Origin: an uncultured Bacteroidales bacterium
Lineage (GTDB): Bacteria; Bacteroidota; Bacteroidia; Bacteroidales; CAIWKO01
Length of the DNA: 64,000 bases
Assembly (NCBI GenBank): GCA_903913285.1
Contig: CAIWKO010000020.1
Span: 1-64,000 of the forward strand
Reading direction: 5' to 3'
The translations under genes and the position numbers were made by a program. Below, one piece after another: positions 1 to 8,029 of the stretch; position 1 is the stretch's first letter, and every line of letters starts with the position of its first letter. Under the pieces are notes generated by a model. The model made no database searches and had not been told where the DNA came from. It saw only the letters and a list, made by a program, of their open reading frames with translations.

Positions 1-1
1 A

Positions 2-3000
2 ACAGCTACTATTACGGTAACCCCAACAGTAAATGGCTGTGCAGGCACATCATCGAGTTATACCATAACAGTAAATCCGACAGATAATCCGGCATTTAAT
101 TATACACCATCAACTTTATGTCAGACAGGCACTGATCCAACTGCAAATATTACTGGAGGTTCAACTGGTACTTTCACCGCTACCCCTCTAGGCATTGTAA
201 TATTGGATAATACTACAGGACTTATTGATGTGAGCGCAAGTAACACTGGTACATACACAGTTACTTTTACAACTGATGGAACATGTCCCTCAAGTAGTAC
301 TGCAACAGTTAATATAACAACAAATCCGTTAGCTACTTTTAGTTATGCGGGACCTTATTGTTCTGGAGATGCTGATCCGTTACCAACATACGATCCAGGT
401 GCAAGTGCAGGTGTTTATTCTGCTACACCTGCGGGGCTCGTTTTTGTTAGCGCATCTACAGGTCAGGTTGATTTATCAGCAAGTACTGCAGGTATATACA
501 CTGTTACAAACGATATTGCAGCTGCAGGTGGTTGTGCGGCTGTTACTGCAACAAATACGATAACAATAAATCCTAACCCTACTGTAACTGTTCCGGCAAA
601 TATTTCAGTTTGCAATAATGGCACAGTTGCCGCTACTAATTTTAACAGTACACCTGCTGGTGCAACATATAATTGGACCAACTCAAATACCGCAATTGGA
701 TTGATTGCCGGCAGTACCGGAGATGTACCGACATTTACAGCTACCAATATCAGTGGAGTACCAATAACTGCAACAATTACAGTTACACCTACTTTAAACG
801 GTTGTATTGGGACACCTTCTACATATACGATTACTGTAAATCCTGCTCCAACCGTTACTGTTCCGAATAGTATTGTTGCTTGTAATAATGGTTTGATCCC
901 AGCTACAAATTTCGTTAGTACACCTGCTGGAGGATCATATACCTGGACAAACACAACTACTTCGATCGGTTTAGCTGCAAATGGTGTTGGAAATGTTCCT
1001 GGATATACTGCGACAAATACCGGTACGACACCAATAATCGGCATTATATCAGTAGTTCCTACAGTTAATGGATGTGTAGGTGACACAGCAATGTATGCAA
1101 TAACAGTAAATATTACTCCAGATATTACTATACCTTTAGATACTGTTATCTGTAATGGACATACCCTTCCTATTGGAATAGTGTCAAGCACTTCTCCCGG
1201 GGCCACATTTTCATGGACTAACTCTAATACTTCTATTGGGTTATCAGGAGGTGGTTCTGGAAATATTCCTACTTATACAGCAACTAATACGACAACTGTT
1301 CAAGATACAGCTGTAATCACGGTTACTTCACACGCTAGCGGTTGTAATGGAATACCAACCAGCTATATTATTATTGTTAAACCATCTCCTAATGTTACTG
1401 TACCTGCTGATTTTGCAGTTTGTAACAATGATGCAGTTGCTGGGACAAATTTTTCTAGTACCACGACCGGTGCTACTTTCGATTGGATGAATTCAAACAC
1501 GGCAATTGGATTGGCTGCAAATGGTCCAGGAAATATTGCCTCATTTACAGCTTCAAATACTGGTAATACTCCTATTACTGCTACAATTACAGTTAATGCA
1601 ACTGCCAACGGTTGTGCTGGTCCCCCTGAAAGTTATACTATTACAGTTAATCCAACTCCTACTGTTACCGTTCCAGCAAATATTACTGTTTGTAATAATG
1701 GAAATGTTGCTAATGCAACATTTGTTAACTCGCCAGCAGGTGGAAGTTGTGCATGGGTTAACTCAAATACTGCTATTGGTTTGGGTGCAAGCGGCAGTGG
1801 TAATATAGCCGCATTTACTGCAACAAATTCAACTTCAGATCCGATTACGGCTACAATAACAGTAACTCCAACAGTAAACGGATGTCCCGGAACTCCATCG
1901 TCTTATACTATTACAGTTAATCCAACACCTACAGTTAACATACCTGCAAATATTGCTGTTTGTCCGGGATCAGCAATACCTGGAACTTCATTTACTAGTC
2001 CGACTCCAGGAGCTACTTTTTCTTGGGCAAATTCAAATACAGATATAGGATTGGCTATTAGCGGACCTTATGATGTTCCAGGATTTACAGCTACAAATAC
2101 TACTTCATCACCAATAACTGCAACAATTACTGTAACACCTTCTGCGAATGGATGTACAGGAACAGTTTCATCATACACAATAACTGTTAATTCGTTACCA
2201 ACAATTACTTTTGCTCCAATACCCCAATTATGTGTTTCGTATCCACCCATTACTTTAAATCAAGCATCTCCATCAGGTGGAACATATTCAGGTATAGGGG
2301 TTACTGGAAATATTTTTGATCCGGCTATTGCTGGTTTGGGAACGCATACCATTACCTATTCTTATATAGATCCGATAACAGGTTGTAGCAATACAGGTAC
2401 AACTCAGATTATTGTAAATGTTGGAATAATTGTTTCTATTACTCCGAATAACCCATTTATTTGCCCGGGAGGTAATACTTTACTAACAGCTAATGGTGCT
2501 TCTACATATAGCTGGCAGCCTTCTCTAGGACTATCATCTACTTCAGGAACAAGTGTAACAGCTTCACCTTTGTCTCCTACGACTTACATTGTTTTAGGAA
2601 CTGACCAATATGGTTGTATAGGATCTGACACTATTTTAGTAAATATTTATTCAATACCGACTATTTCAATTTTATCTATTCCAAAAGAAGGTTGTAGTCC
2701 TCTTACTGTTAATTTTAATTATTCACCAATTGGACAAATTGATACTAACTCTATTTTGTGGAATTTTGGTGAATTATCATCAAGCACTAATACTTCAAAC
2801 TTGACGAATCCCATACATGTTTTCAATGAAGGAGGATCTCATATTGTTCATTTAATAGCACAAACACTTGATGGATGTACTGTGAACCCTATGGATACAA
2901 TTAAGGTATATGTTAAACCTATCGCAAGTTTTTACAACAATCCCGATTATGCATATGCTAATAATCCGCTTATCAATTTTATTGATAATTCAATTGGTGC

Positions 3001-3454
3001 CAATACTTGGAATTGGAATTTTGGTGATCCTTCTACATATGCATTAAATACTTCAACTCTTCCTAACCAAACGCATGTTTTCTCTGATACCGGAACTTAT
3101 TATGTGAGCTTGATAGTCGAAAGTGGACCATTCTGTGCTGACACTATAATAAAAGATATTTCTATTTATCTTGATAGACTTATTTATTTACCAAATGCTT
3201 TCACTCCCAATGGCGATGAAGTTAATGATTTATTTAAGCCTGTTGTTTCAGGTGTTGAAAGCGAAAAATATAGTTTTATTATCTTCGACCGTTGGGGAAA
3301 AGAAATCTTTTCAACTAAAGATTATAATCAGGGTTGGGATGGTAATATCAATGGTAAACATGCACCAATCGGAGTTTATTCTTATATTATAGAATACAAA
3401 GAGATTAAAGGTGTTTCAGGTACTATAAAAGGGATTCTTACTTTAGTTCGTTAA
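2..3454 (+). CDS. T9SS-secreted PKD/Ig-like repeat protein, 5' end outside window
   Basis: The frame is open from the left edge, so the start and signal peptide lie outside; the TTG at 203 is just an internal codon. About 1,150 residues are visible. Two Ig/PKD-like modules come first, then six consecutive 90-residue units (578-2197), then PKD-like modules with WNFGE and WNFGDP motifs (about 2750-3150). The last 90 or so residues show LPNAFTPNGDEVNDLF, IFDRWG and WDGN. These are signatures of the gliding-motility-associated C-terminal domain, the type B sorting signal of the type IX secretion system. The protein is therefore expected to cross the outer membrane and sit on the surface or be released. 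No catalytic domain is visible. A role in adhesion or matrix formation is inference. A perfect-stem terminator follows at 3541. Confidence 0.9.
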   Translation, partial: TATITVTPTVNGCAGTSSSYTITVNPTDNPAFNYTPSTLCQTGTDPTANITGGSTGTFTATPLGIVILDNTTGLIDVSASNTGTYTVTFTTDGTCPSSSTATVNITTNPLATFSYAGPYCSGDADPLPTYDPGASAGVYSATPAGLVFVSASTGQVDLSASTAGIYTVTNDIAAAGGCAAVTATNTITINPNPTVTVPANISVCNNGTVAATNFNSTPAGATYNWTNSNTAIGLIAGSTGDVPTFTATNISGVPITATITVTPTLNGCIGTPSTYTITVNPAPTVTVPNSIVACNNGLIPATNFVSTPAGGSYTWTNTTTSIGLAANGVGNVPGYTATNTGTTPIIGIISVVPTVNGCVGDTAMYAITVNITPDITIPLDTVICNGHTLPIGIVSSTSPGATFSWTNSNTSIGLSGGGSGNIPTYTATNTTTVQDTAVITVTSHASGCNGIPTSYIIIVKPSPNVTVPADFAVCNNDAVAGTNFSSTTTGATFDWMNSNTAIGLAANGPGNIASFTASNTGNTPITATITVNATANGCAGPPESYTITVNPTPTVTVPANITVCNNGNVANATFVNSPAGGSCAWVNSNTAIGLGASGSGNIAAFTATNSTSDPITATITVTPTVNGCPGTPSSYTITVNPTPTVNIPANIAVCPGSAIPGTSFTSPTPGATFSWANSNTDIGLAISGPYDVPGFTATNTTSSPITATITVTPSANGCTGTVSSYTITVNSLPTITFAPIPQLCVSYPPITLNQASPSGGTYSGIGVTGNIFDPAIAGLGTHTITYSYIDPITGCSNTGTTQIIVNVGIIVSITPNNPFICPGGNTLLTANGASTYSWQPSLGLSSTSGTSVTASPLSPTTYIVLGTDQYGCIGSDTILVNIYSIPTISILSIPKEGCSPLTVNFNYSPIGQIDTNSILWNFGELSSSTNTSNLTNPIHVFNEGGSHIVHLIAQTLDGCTVNPMDTIKVYVKPIASFYNNPDYAYANNPLINFIDNSIGANTWNWNFGDPSTYALNTSTLPNQTHVFSDTGTYYVSLIVESGPFCADTIIKDISIYLDRLIYLPNAFTPNGDEVNDLFKPVVSGVESEKYSFIIFDRWGKEIFSTKDYNQGWDGNINGKHAPIGVYSYIIEYKEIKGVSGTIKGILTLVR
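578..2197 (+). repeat. Six in-frame 270-bp tandem repeats inside the secreted protein gene
   Basis: Units begin at 578, 848, 1118, 1388, 1658 and 1928, exactly 270 bp (90 residues) apart. Each opens with a TVTVPANI-like strand, has a CNNG or similar motif near residue 12, a WTNSNT-like strand and ends TYTITVNP-like. The first 60 bases of the window are the tail of a further unit, so the array is probably longer upstream. Units differ at many positions, so the array is old rather than freshly amplified. Confidence 0.9.
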
Positions 3455-3540
3455 TTGGAGATACGCTTTAAAAAATAAAATTTTTATAGTAAATAATTAC
3501 AAGTATAGTATTAATCAGATAAATGATTCATAATTAATTA

Positions 3541-3578
3541 AAAAAGGATATTCTGCTTTGTGCAGAATATCCTTTTTT
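3541..3578 (+). terminator. Intrinsic terminator after the repeat-protein gene
   Basis: A perfect 16-bp stem (3541-3556 with 3562-3577) closes a 5-nt loop. The right arm ends in a T run and the left arm starts with an A run, so it could work in both directions. It sits between the secreted-protein gene and the DUF4342/transketolase operon. Confidence 0.85.
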
Positions 3579-3589
3579 AATTACCTTTG
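3557..3589 (+). promoter_or_regulatory. Bacteroidota-type promoter for the DUF4342-transketolase operon
   Basis: A -7 box TACCTTTG lies at 3582-3589 and a -33 TTTG at 3557-3560, with a 21-nt spacer. This matches the phylum consensus TTG-N19-21-TAnnTTTG. The -33 element falls in the loop and right arm of the preceding terminator hairpin, so terminator and promoter overlap. The leader to the ATG at 3608 is only about 10-14 nt. Confidence 0.65.
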
Positions 3590-3607
3590 ATAAAGAAATA
3601 CGTAAAT

Positions 3608-3871
3608 ATGGAAAATGATAAAACCGAATTCAAAGTTTCAGGTGATGAGTTGATTGGTAAGATCAAACAGTTAATTCATGAAGGCAATATTCGTCGAATT
3701 ATTGTTAAGGATAATAAGGGTAATACATTTATTGAAATTCCTTTGACCATTGGTGTTGTTGGAACAGCATTAGTTCCTGTGCTTGCTGCAATTGGTGCGT
3801 TGGCTGCAATTGTGAGTAGTTTTACAATAGAAGTTGTTAAGAAAGAAGTTGATAAAACGGATAAAGCATAA
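3608..3871 (+). CDS. DUF4342 domain-containing small protein
   Basis: An 87-residue protein; the ATG at 3608 is chosen over a TTG at 3587 because the promoter -7 box ends at 3589. The first half is charged (GDELIGKIKQLIHEGN, IRRIIVKDN) and a hydrophobic segment at about residues 48-75 could cross the membrane. This layout matches DUF4342, a family of unknown function often predicted to contain one membrane segment. It is the first gene of an apparent operon, eight bases ahead of the transketolase N-terminal subunit gene. Nothing in it suggests a direct catalytic role, so its placement may be incidental. Confidence 0.75.
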   Translation: MENDKTEFKVSGDELIGKIKQLIHEGNIRRIIVKDNKGNTFIEIPLTIGVVGTALVPVLAAIGALAAIVSSFTIEVVKKEVDKTDKA

Positions 3872-3879
3872 GCCTACCT

Positions 3880-4710
3880 ATGGTTTTTCAGAAGATAAAT
3901 GAGATTGCAGAACTAAAGAATATTTCCTATGAAGTACGGAAAGATATTATCTGTATGCTTGCTGAAGCAGGTTCAGGACATACAGGTGGTTCATTGGGAT
4001 TAGCCGATATATTTACTTGTTTGTATTTTTCTGCTATAAATCATGATCCCGAAAATCCTTCATGGAAATACCGTGACAGATTAATTCTTTCCATCGGTCA
4101 TGTTGCTCCGGTTTTATATGCTACATTGGCAAATGCGGGTTATTTTCCAAAGCAAGAATTACTAACTTTAAGAAAGTTTGGGTCTCGTCTTCAGGGCCAT
4201 CCTGGCAGAGATCACGGTTTGCCCGGAATAGAACTTTCTGCCGGATCGCTCGGACAAGGTCTGTCTGTTGCTGTTGGTATGGCGATTGCTGCTAAAATAG
4301 ATTCTGAGAATCACACTATATATTGTATCATGGGTGATGGTGAAATTCAGGAAGGCTCTGTATGGGAAGCTGCTATGAGTGCTGCTCACTATAAACTCGA
4401 TAATCTTATAGGCATAATAGACAGAAATAGTCTTCAGATTGATGGAAGAAATTCTGATGTTATGGAAATAGAACCTCTTACTAAAAAATGGAGATCTTTC
4501 GGATGGTTTGTAGTGGAATGTAATGGTAATGACCATTCTGAAATTATTTCTGCAATTGAATTATGCAAATCACAGTGTAATATGCCTCGTTTATTAATTG
4601 CAAATACAATTATGGGTAAAGGTGTTAAAGAAATTGAAAATGATTATCATTGGCATGGTAAAGCTCCTTCAAAGCAACAAGCTGCTCAGTTCATTGCTAT
4701 GTTAGAATAA
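3880..4710 (+). CDS. Transketolase, N-terminal (thiamine diphosphate) subunit
   Basis: A 276-residue protein matching the N-terminal domain of transketolase, which moves two-carbon units between sugar phosphates in the non-oxidative pentose phosphate pathway. Visible motifs are GSGHTGGSLGLAD near residue 31, GHVAP, the GHPGRDHGLPGIE loop, and the thiamine diphosphate/Mg motif GDGEIQEGSVWEA followed by NLIGIIDRN. It lacks the C-terminal pyrimidine-binding domain, which is encoded by the next gene six bases downstream. This two-gene form is well known in many bacteria and archaea. ATG at 3880 places the first helix correctly. Cytoplasmic. Confidence 0.93.
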   Translation: MVFQKINEIAELKNISYEVRKDIICMLAEAGSGHTGGSLGLADIFTCLYFSAINHDPENPSWKYRDRLILSIGHVAPVLYATLANAGYFPKQELLTLRKFGSRLQGHPGRDHGLPGIELSAGSLGQGLSVAVGMAIAAKIDSENHTIYCIMGDGEIQEGSVWEAAMSAAHYKLDNLIGIIDRNSLQIDGRNSDVMEIEPLTKKWRSFGWFVVECNGNDHSEIISAIELCKSQCNMPRLLIANTIMGKGVKEIENDYHWHGKAPSKQQAAQFIAMLE

Positions 4711-4716
4711 ATTACT

Positions 4717-5679
4717 ATGGTCGAAAAATATATCAGTAAGGGAAATAGATCAACCAAAGCGGGCTTTGGCGAAGGTATTCTTGATGCAGGTAAACAAAAC
4801 AATAAACTTGTTGTCTTGGGAGCTGATATCACTACTTCGGTAGGATTAAATTTATTTGCTAATGCTTATCACGAGCGTTTTTTTTCATTGGGAATTGCAG
4901 AACAAAATTGTGTGGGAGTTGCTGCAGGGTTAGCTTTGAGTGGTAAGATTCCTGTTTTTTCTACCTATGGCGTTTTTGCTGCATTAAGAACAGCTGATCA
5001 TATACGGGTTTCTATATGTTATAACAATCTTCATGTAATCATAGGCGGAGCTCATGCCGGCATATCTGTCGGACCTGACGGCGCAACTCATCAGGCTCTT
5101 GAAGATATTGCAGTGATGCGCGTTATGCCTTACATGACTGTGCTTTCGCCTTGCGATGCAACACAAGCTAAGTTATTAACGCTGTTGGCTGTAGAAAAAT
5201 TAGCCGGTCCGGTTTATATTCGTTTTGGCAGGGAGCCTGTTCCTGATTTTACGAGTGTCGATCAGAAGATTGAGATCGGAAAAGGGCAGGAGATGACTTC
5301 AGGTAACGATATTGCACTTATTGCTACTGGCCACATGGTTTGGGAAGCTTTGCAAGTGGCTTATCAACTTCACGAGAATGGCATAAATGCCCGAGTAATT
5401 AATTTGCATACCATAAAACCCATTGATAAGGACATGGTCATTAAGGCAGCTAAAGAAACAAAACGGGTTGTAACAATTGAGGAACATCAGGTTAATGCAG
5501 GATTTGGAAGCGCTGTTGCGGAAGTTATTGTTCAAAATTATCCTGTTAAAATGAAAATGATTGGCATGAACGATTGTTTTGGAGAATCGGGAAAACCAGA
5601 AGAACTGATGAAAAAATACAAACTCTCTGCTGACGAAATTTATAAAACTGTAAGCCAATTTATTCATGACAGCAATTAA
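4717..5679 (+). CDS. Transketolase, C-terminal (pyrimidine-binding) subunit
   Basis: A 320-residue partner of the preceding gene. It contains the transketolase pyrimidine-binding domain (VVLGADITTSVGLN, GIAEQNCVGVAAGLALSGK, STYGVFAALRTADHIR) and the C-terminal transketolase domain (VRINLHTIKPID-like region, VVTIEEHQVNAGFGSAVAE). Together with the N subunit it would form the active heterotetramer. The two are immediately adjacent and probably translationally coupled. It could also be labelled 1-deoxyxylulose-5-phosphate synthase-like, but the neighbour and length favour transketolase. Confidence 0.92.
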   Translation: MVEKYISKGNRSTKAGFGEGILDAGKQNNKLVVLGADITTSVGLNLFANAYHERFFSLGIAEQNCVGVAAGLALSGKIPVFSTYGVFAALRTADHIRVSICYNNLHVIIGGAHAGISVGPDGATHQALEDIAVMRVMPYMTVLSPCDATQAKLLTLLAVEKLAGPVYIRFGREPVPDFTSVDQKIEIGKGQEMTSGNDIALIATGHMVWEALQVAYQLHENGINARVINLHTIKPIDKDMVIKAAKETKRVVTIEEHQVNAGFGSAVAEVIVQNYPVKMKMIGMNDCFGESGKPEELMKKYKLSADEIYKTVSQFIHDSN

Positions 5680-5686
5680 TATCGAA

Positions 5687-6526
5687 ATGAAAATTTTTAA
5701 ATCAAGCACCATTCTTATTGTAATTTTATTGATTCTTATGGTTGCATATTATTTGATATTGCAAAATTATAAGGCACACGACACGAATAACATGCCAACT
5801 GATGCTCACAACGACACTTTGGTTCATAAAAAACAAATTAATAATAAAGTGTCAATAGATACTATTGTAAGTGTCGACTTTTTAACCGGTAAATTTAATC
5901 CTGCAAAAGATACTTCCTTTACACTGGTTGATCCCGAGTATGGTGGTAGGTCAGATATGTATCTGCTCAAAGATACCTACAAAGCCTTTATAAAAATGTT
6001 TTATGCTGCTCAGCATGATGGTGTCAAATTATATATTATCTCTGCTACTCGCAACTTCGTTTATCAGAAAAGCATATGGGAGCAAAAGTGGAACGGGAGT
6101 AAACTTGTTGAAGGAAAAAATCTTGCAACTTCCGTTAAAGATCCGGTAAAACGTGCCGAAATAATATTAAAATACAGTTCTATGCCTGCAACCTCACGCC
6201 ATCATTGGGGTACTGATGTAGATTTAAACAGTATGGATGATAAATATTTTTCCACTACTGAAGGTAAAATAGTATATAATTGGCTTTGTGCTAATGCCTC
6301 GAAATATGGATTTTGTCATCCCTTTAATTCTAAAAATGAGCGATCAAGTGGTTATGAGGAAGAAAAATGGCATTGGTCATACATGCCTCTGTCTAGAATA
6401 TTCTTAAATCAATACAAGAACAAAGTTACCTATGCAAATATTACAGGCTTCTCGGGTTGCGAAACAGCTTTAAAACTCGAAGTAATTAAAAACTATGTTT
6501 TGAGTATCAACTCCGAATGTAAATGA
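5687..6526 (+). CDS. M15-family D-alanyl-D-alanine carboxypeptidase-like protein
   Basis: About 279 residues from the ATG at 5687; an upstream ATG at 5666 would overlap the transketolase gene and add seven residues. One N-terminal membrane segment (about residues 5-25) anchors it, with the rest in the periplasm. The zinc-binding motifs of the VanY/M15B fold are present: SRHHWGTDVDLN and EKWHWSYMP, with a tyrosine-rich region before. Such enzymes trim D-Ala from peptidoglycan stem peptides or precursors. Last gene of the operon that starts at 3608. Its link with transketolase looks positional rather than functional. Confidence 0.85.
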   Translation: MKIFKSSTILIVILLILMVAYYLILQNYKAHDTNNMPTDAHNDTLVHKKQINNKVSIDTIVSVDFLTGKFNPAKDTSFTLVDPEYGGRSDMYLLKDTYKAFIKMFYAAQHDGVKLYIISATRNFVYQKSIWEQKWNGSKLVEGKNLATSVKDPVKRAEIILKYSSMPATSRHHWGTDVDLNSMDDKYFSTTEGKIVYNWLCANASKYGFCHPFNSKNERSSGYEEEKWHWSYMPLSRIFLNQYKNKVTYANITGFSGCETALKLEVIKNYVLSINSECK

Positions 6527-6554
6527 GGCTGTATGTTGGGCAAGATTGCTATTC

Positions 6555-6905
6555 TTAAAACTTTCCGAAAAAGTTCGAAATATCAAAGTAGACTTCCTTT
6601 TTTTTCCCGTTTGTCGTGGTGATGTTTAAAATATCGTAGGGTTTACCTTTATAGTTTGTCAGCGATTGGTCGCCCATTTTGTAACCGGTATAATGACTCT
6701 TCAACCATTCATATTCGGCAGCCACTCCTTCAGTTTCCGATTTTTTTGTTATGATAATTGCTTTCTCATACGAACTCCCGTCGCTCTGCACATTTTGATC
6801 GGTCACGGTTCCGGCCTTCGATGATGTTGGATGCATTTTTTGAGTGCACGAAACCATTAAACTCGATAATATTGCGAATAAGAAAATTGTTTTTAGTGCT
6901 TTCAT
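6555..6905 (-). CDS. Small predicted lipoprotein
   Basis: A 116-residue protein with a lipoprotein signal: a short basic start, a hydrophobic stretch and SLMVSC, with Cys20 as the likely lipidated residue. The mature part ends in a conserved-looking block (YKGKPYDILNITT, KEVYFDISNFFGKF). I believe this block occurs in other Bacteroidota hypothetical proteins but can assign no function. The gene follows the exported protein at 7442-6933 after 27 bases, so the two may be co-transcribed. It ends 28 bases from the convergent M15 peptidase gene. Confidence 0.75.
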   Translation of the reverse strand: MKALKTIFLFAILSSLMVSCTQKMHPTSSKAGTVTDQNVQSDGSSYEKAIIITKKSETEGVAAEYEWLKSHYTGYKMGDQSLTNYKGKPYDILNITTTNGKKKEVYFDISNFFGKF

Positions 6906-6932
6906 AATAATTTATTTTAATGAGTAAAAGTA

Positions 6933-7442
6933 TTATTTAATCTTTTTGCTTTTTCCTTCTATGTAAGTAATGAATTTTTCACCATCGTTCGACATTTCAA
7001 ATTTTGTGTTCAGCATTTCGTCTTCCAACAAAGTATAAGTTAGTCTGAATAAGGGAGTGTTTGCTGATTTTTCACTTGTCAGAACAATTGATTTATCAGC
7101 GTAAACTATCGAATAGTTTATCGTATGCCCTTCATTGTCAAAATAGATGGCTTTTGATGGATTTCCGGTCATATCACAATACACTATCATCAGATCATCG
7201 TGTATAACCTTTGGTTTATTATCTGCCGAAGCATACTCCGAATGACTTTTTCTAAGAAGAATTTTTTGGTTCAGATTTAAAGCAAGCGAAAATGAACCGC
7301 CGCCTTGCCCGGGTTGTCCGTTTCCGCTTCCTTGCCATTCGCCTATCAATGAATTCCATTGATCAAAATTTGTTTTTTGCTGAGCATGGCAATTTGTATA
7401 TAAAGCAAACGCCAAAATACTAAGTATAACTTTTATTTTCAT
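6933..7442 (-). CDS. Exported beta-barrel-like protein of unknown function
   Basis: A 169-residue protein with a Sec signal peptide (hydrophobic residues 4-16, cleavage near CHAQ-Q). The mature part begins WNSLIGEWQGSGNGQPG and continues as alternating strands, which resembles small lipocalin or THAP4/DUF1579-like barrels. That is a shape resemblance only. Two candidate -7 boxes lie just upstream on this strand (TAGATTTG at 7455-7448 and TATATTTG at 7472-7465). The nearer one would give an almost leaderless transcript. Confidence 0.7.
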   Translation of the reverse strand: MKIKVILSILAFALYTNCHAQQKTNFDQWNSLIGEWQGSGNGQPGQGGGSFSLALNLNQKILLRKSHSEYASADNKPKVIHDDLMIVYCDMTGNPSKAIYFDNEGHTINYSIVYADKSIVLTSEKSANTPLFRLTYTLLEDEMLNTKFEMSNDGEKFITYIEGKSKKIK

Positions 7443-7637
7443 CGATCCAAATCTAAATTTTTATCAAATATAAGTCGAATTCACAGTTTAGCATAAAATA
7501 AAAACAACTAAATTGAACCAGATATTTTCGCAATATTGCTAATAGCCAGTAGACATTATTTCTTAAATTGTATTTTAACTTTTGGTTTGATTAAATTATT
7601 TTCTGTAATAAATGCTTAAATACTTATCTGAGTGGGC

Positions 7638-7911
7638 GCGCAGACCATTGACTGTGTCGCGCAGACCATTGACGGTGTCGCGAAGATGTTTGCGACTGAC
7701 GCTTTGTCAGGTGGGACTGACACAATGTTAGGTGAGAGTGGCGTATAGCCATATTTTGAGTGACGCTTTGACATGTGAGAGTGACGCGAAGATGTGTGAA
7801 GGTGACGCGAAGATGTTTGCGACTGACGCTTTGTCAGGTGAGACTGACACAATGTCGGTTGAGAGTGACGCTTTGATGTGTGAGAGTGACGCTTTTTTTT
7901 TGACAGTGAAT
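7638..7911. repeat. 21-bp tandem repeat array A (about 13 units)
   Basis: Degenerate units with anchors at 7638, 7659, 7680, 7701, 7722, 7743, 7765, 7786, 7807, 7828, 7849, 7870 and 7891; all steps are 21 except one of 22. The typical unit reads GAGAGTGACGCTTTGATGTG plus one base. A three-unit block of 63 bp (7680-7742) recurs at 7807-7869 with few changes, showing a higher-order duplication. Both strands are open because the unit is a multiple of three. The array lies in the 587-base gap between the exported protein gene (start 7442) and the 3' end of a histidine kinase gene (8030). I see no other gene in that gap. Confidence 0.9.
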
Positions 7912-8029
7912 TGCGAAAAAAATTAACTAGTGAAATAATGGTTAATGCCAGTGTATTTATAGATTCAAGGTCGTAACCTGTATATTCTAGGTAGTAATTA
8001 AAGAAAATAGGAATAAAATAAATTAGAGA

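Noticed and set aside
463-1206. A 247-residue minus-strand frame inside the left-edge secreted protein gene
   Set aside because: It is a mirror of the 270-bp coding repeats and matches no family; the plus-strand frame has a clear sorting domain.
7616-7926. Open frames of 60-80 codons on both strands in array A
   Set aside because: They follow from a stop-free 21-bp unit and have no promoter, start context or recognisable family. The same applies to the frames in arrays B, C and D.
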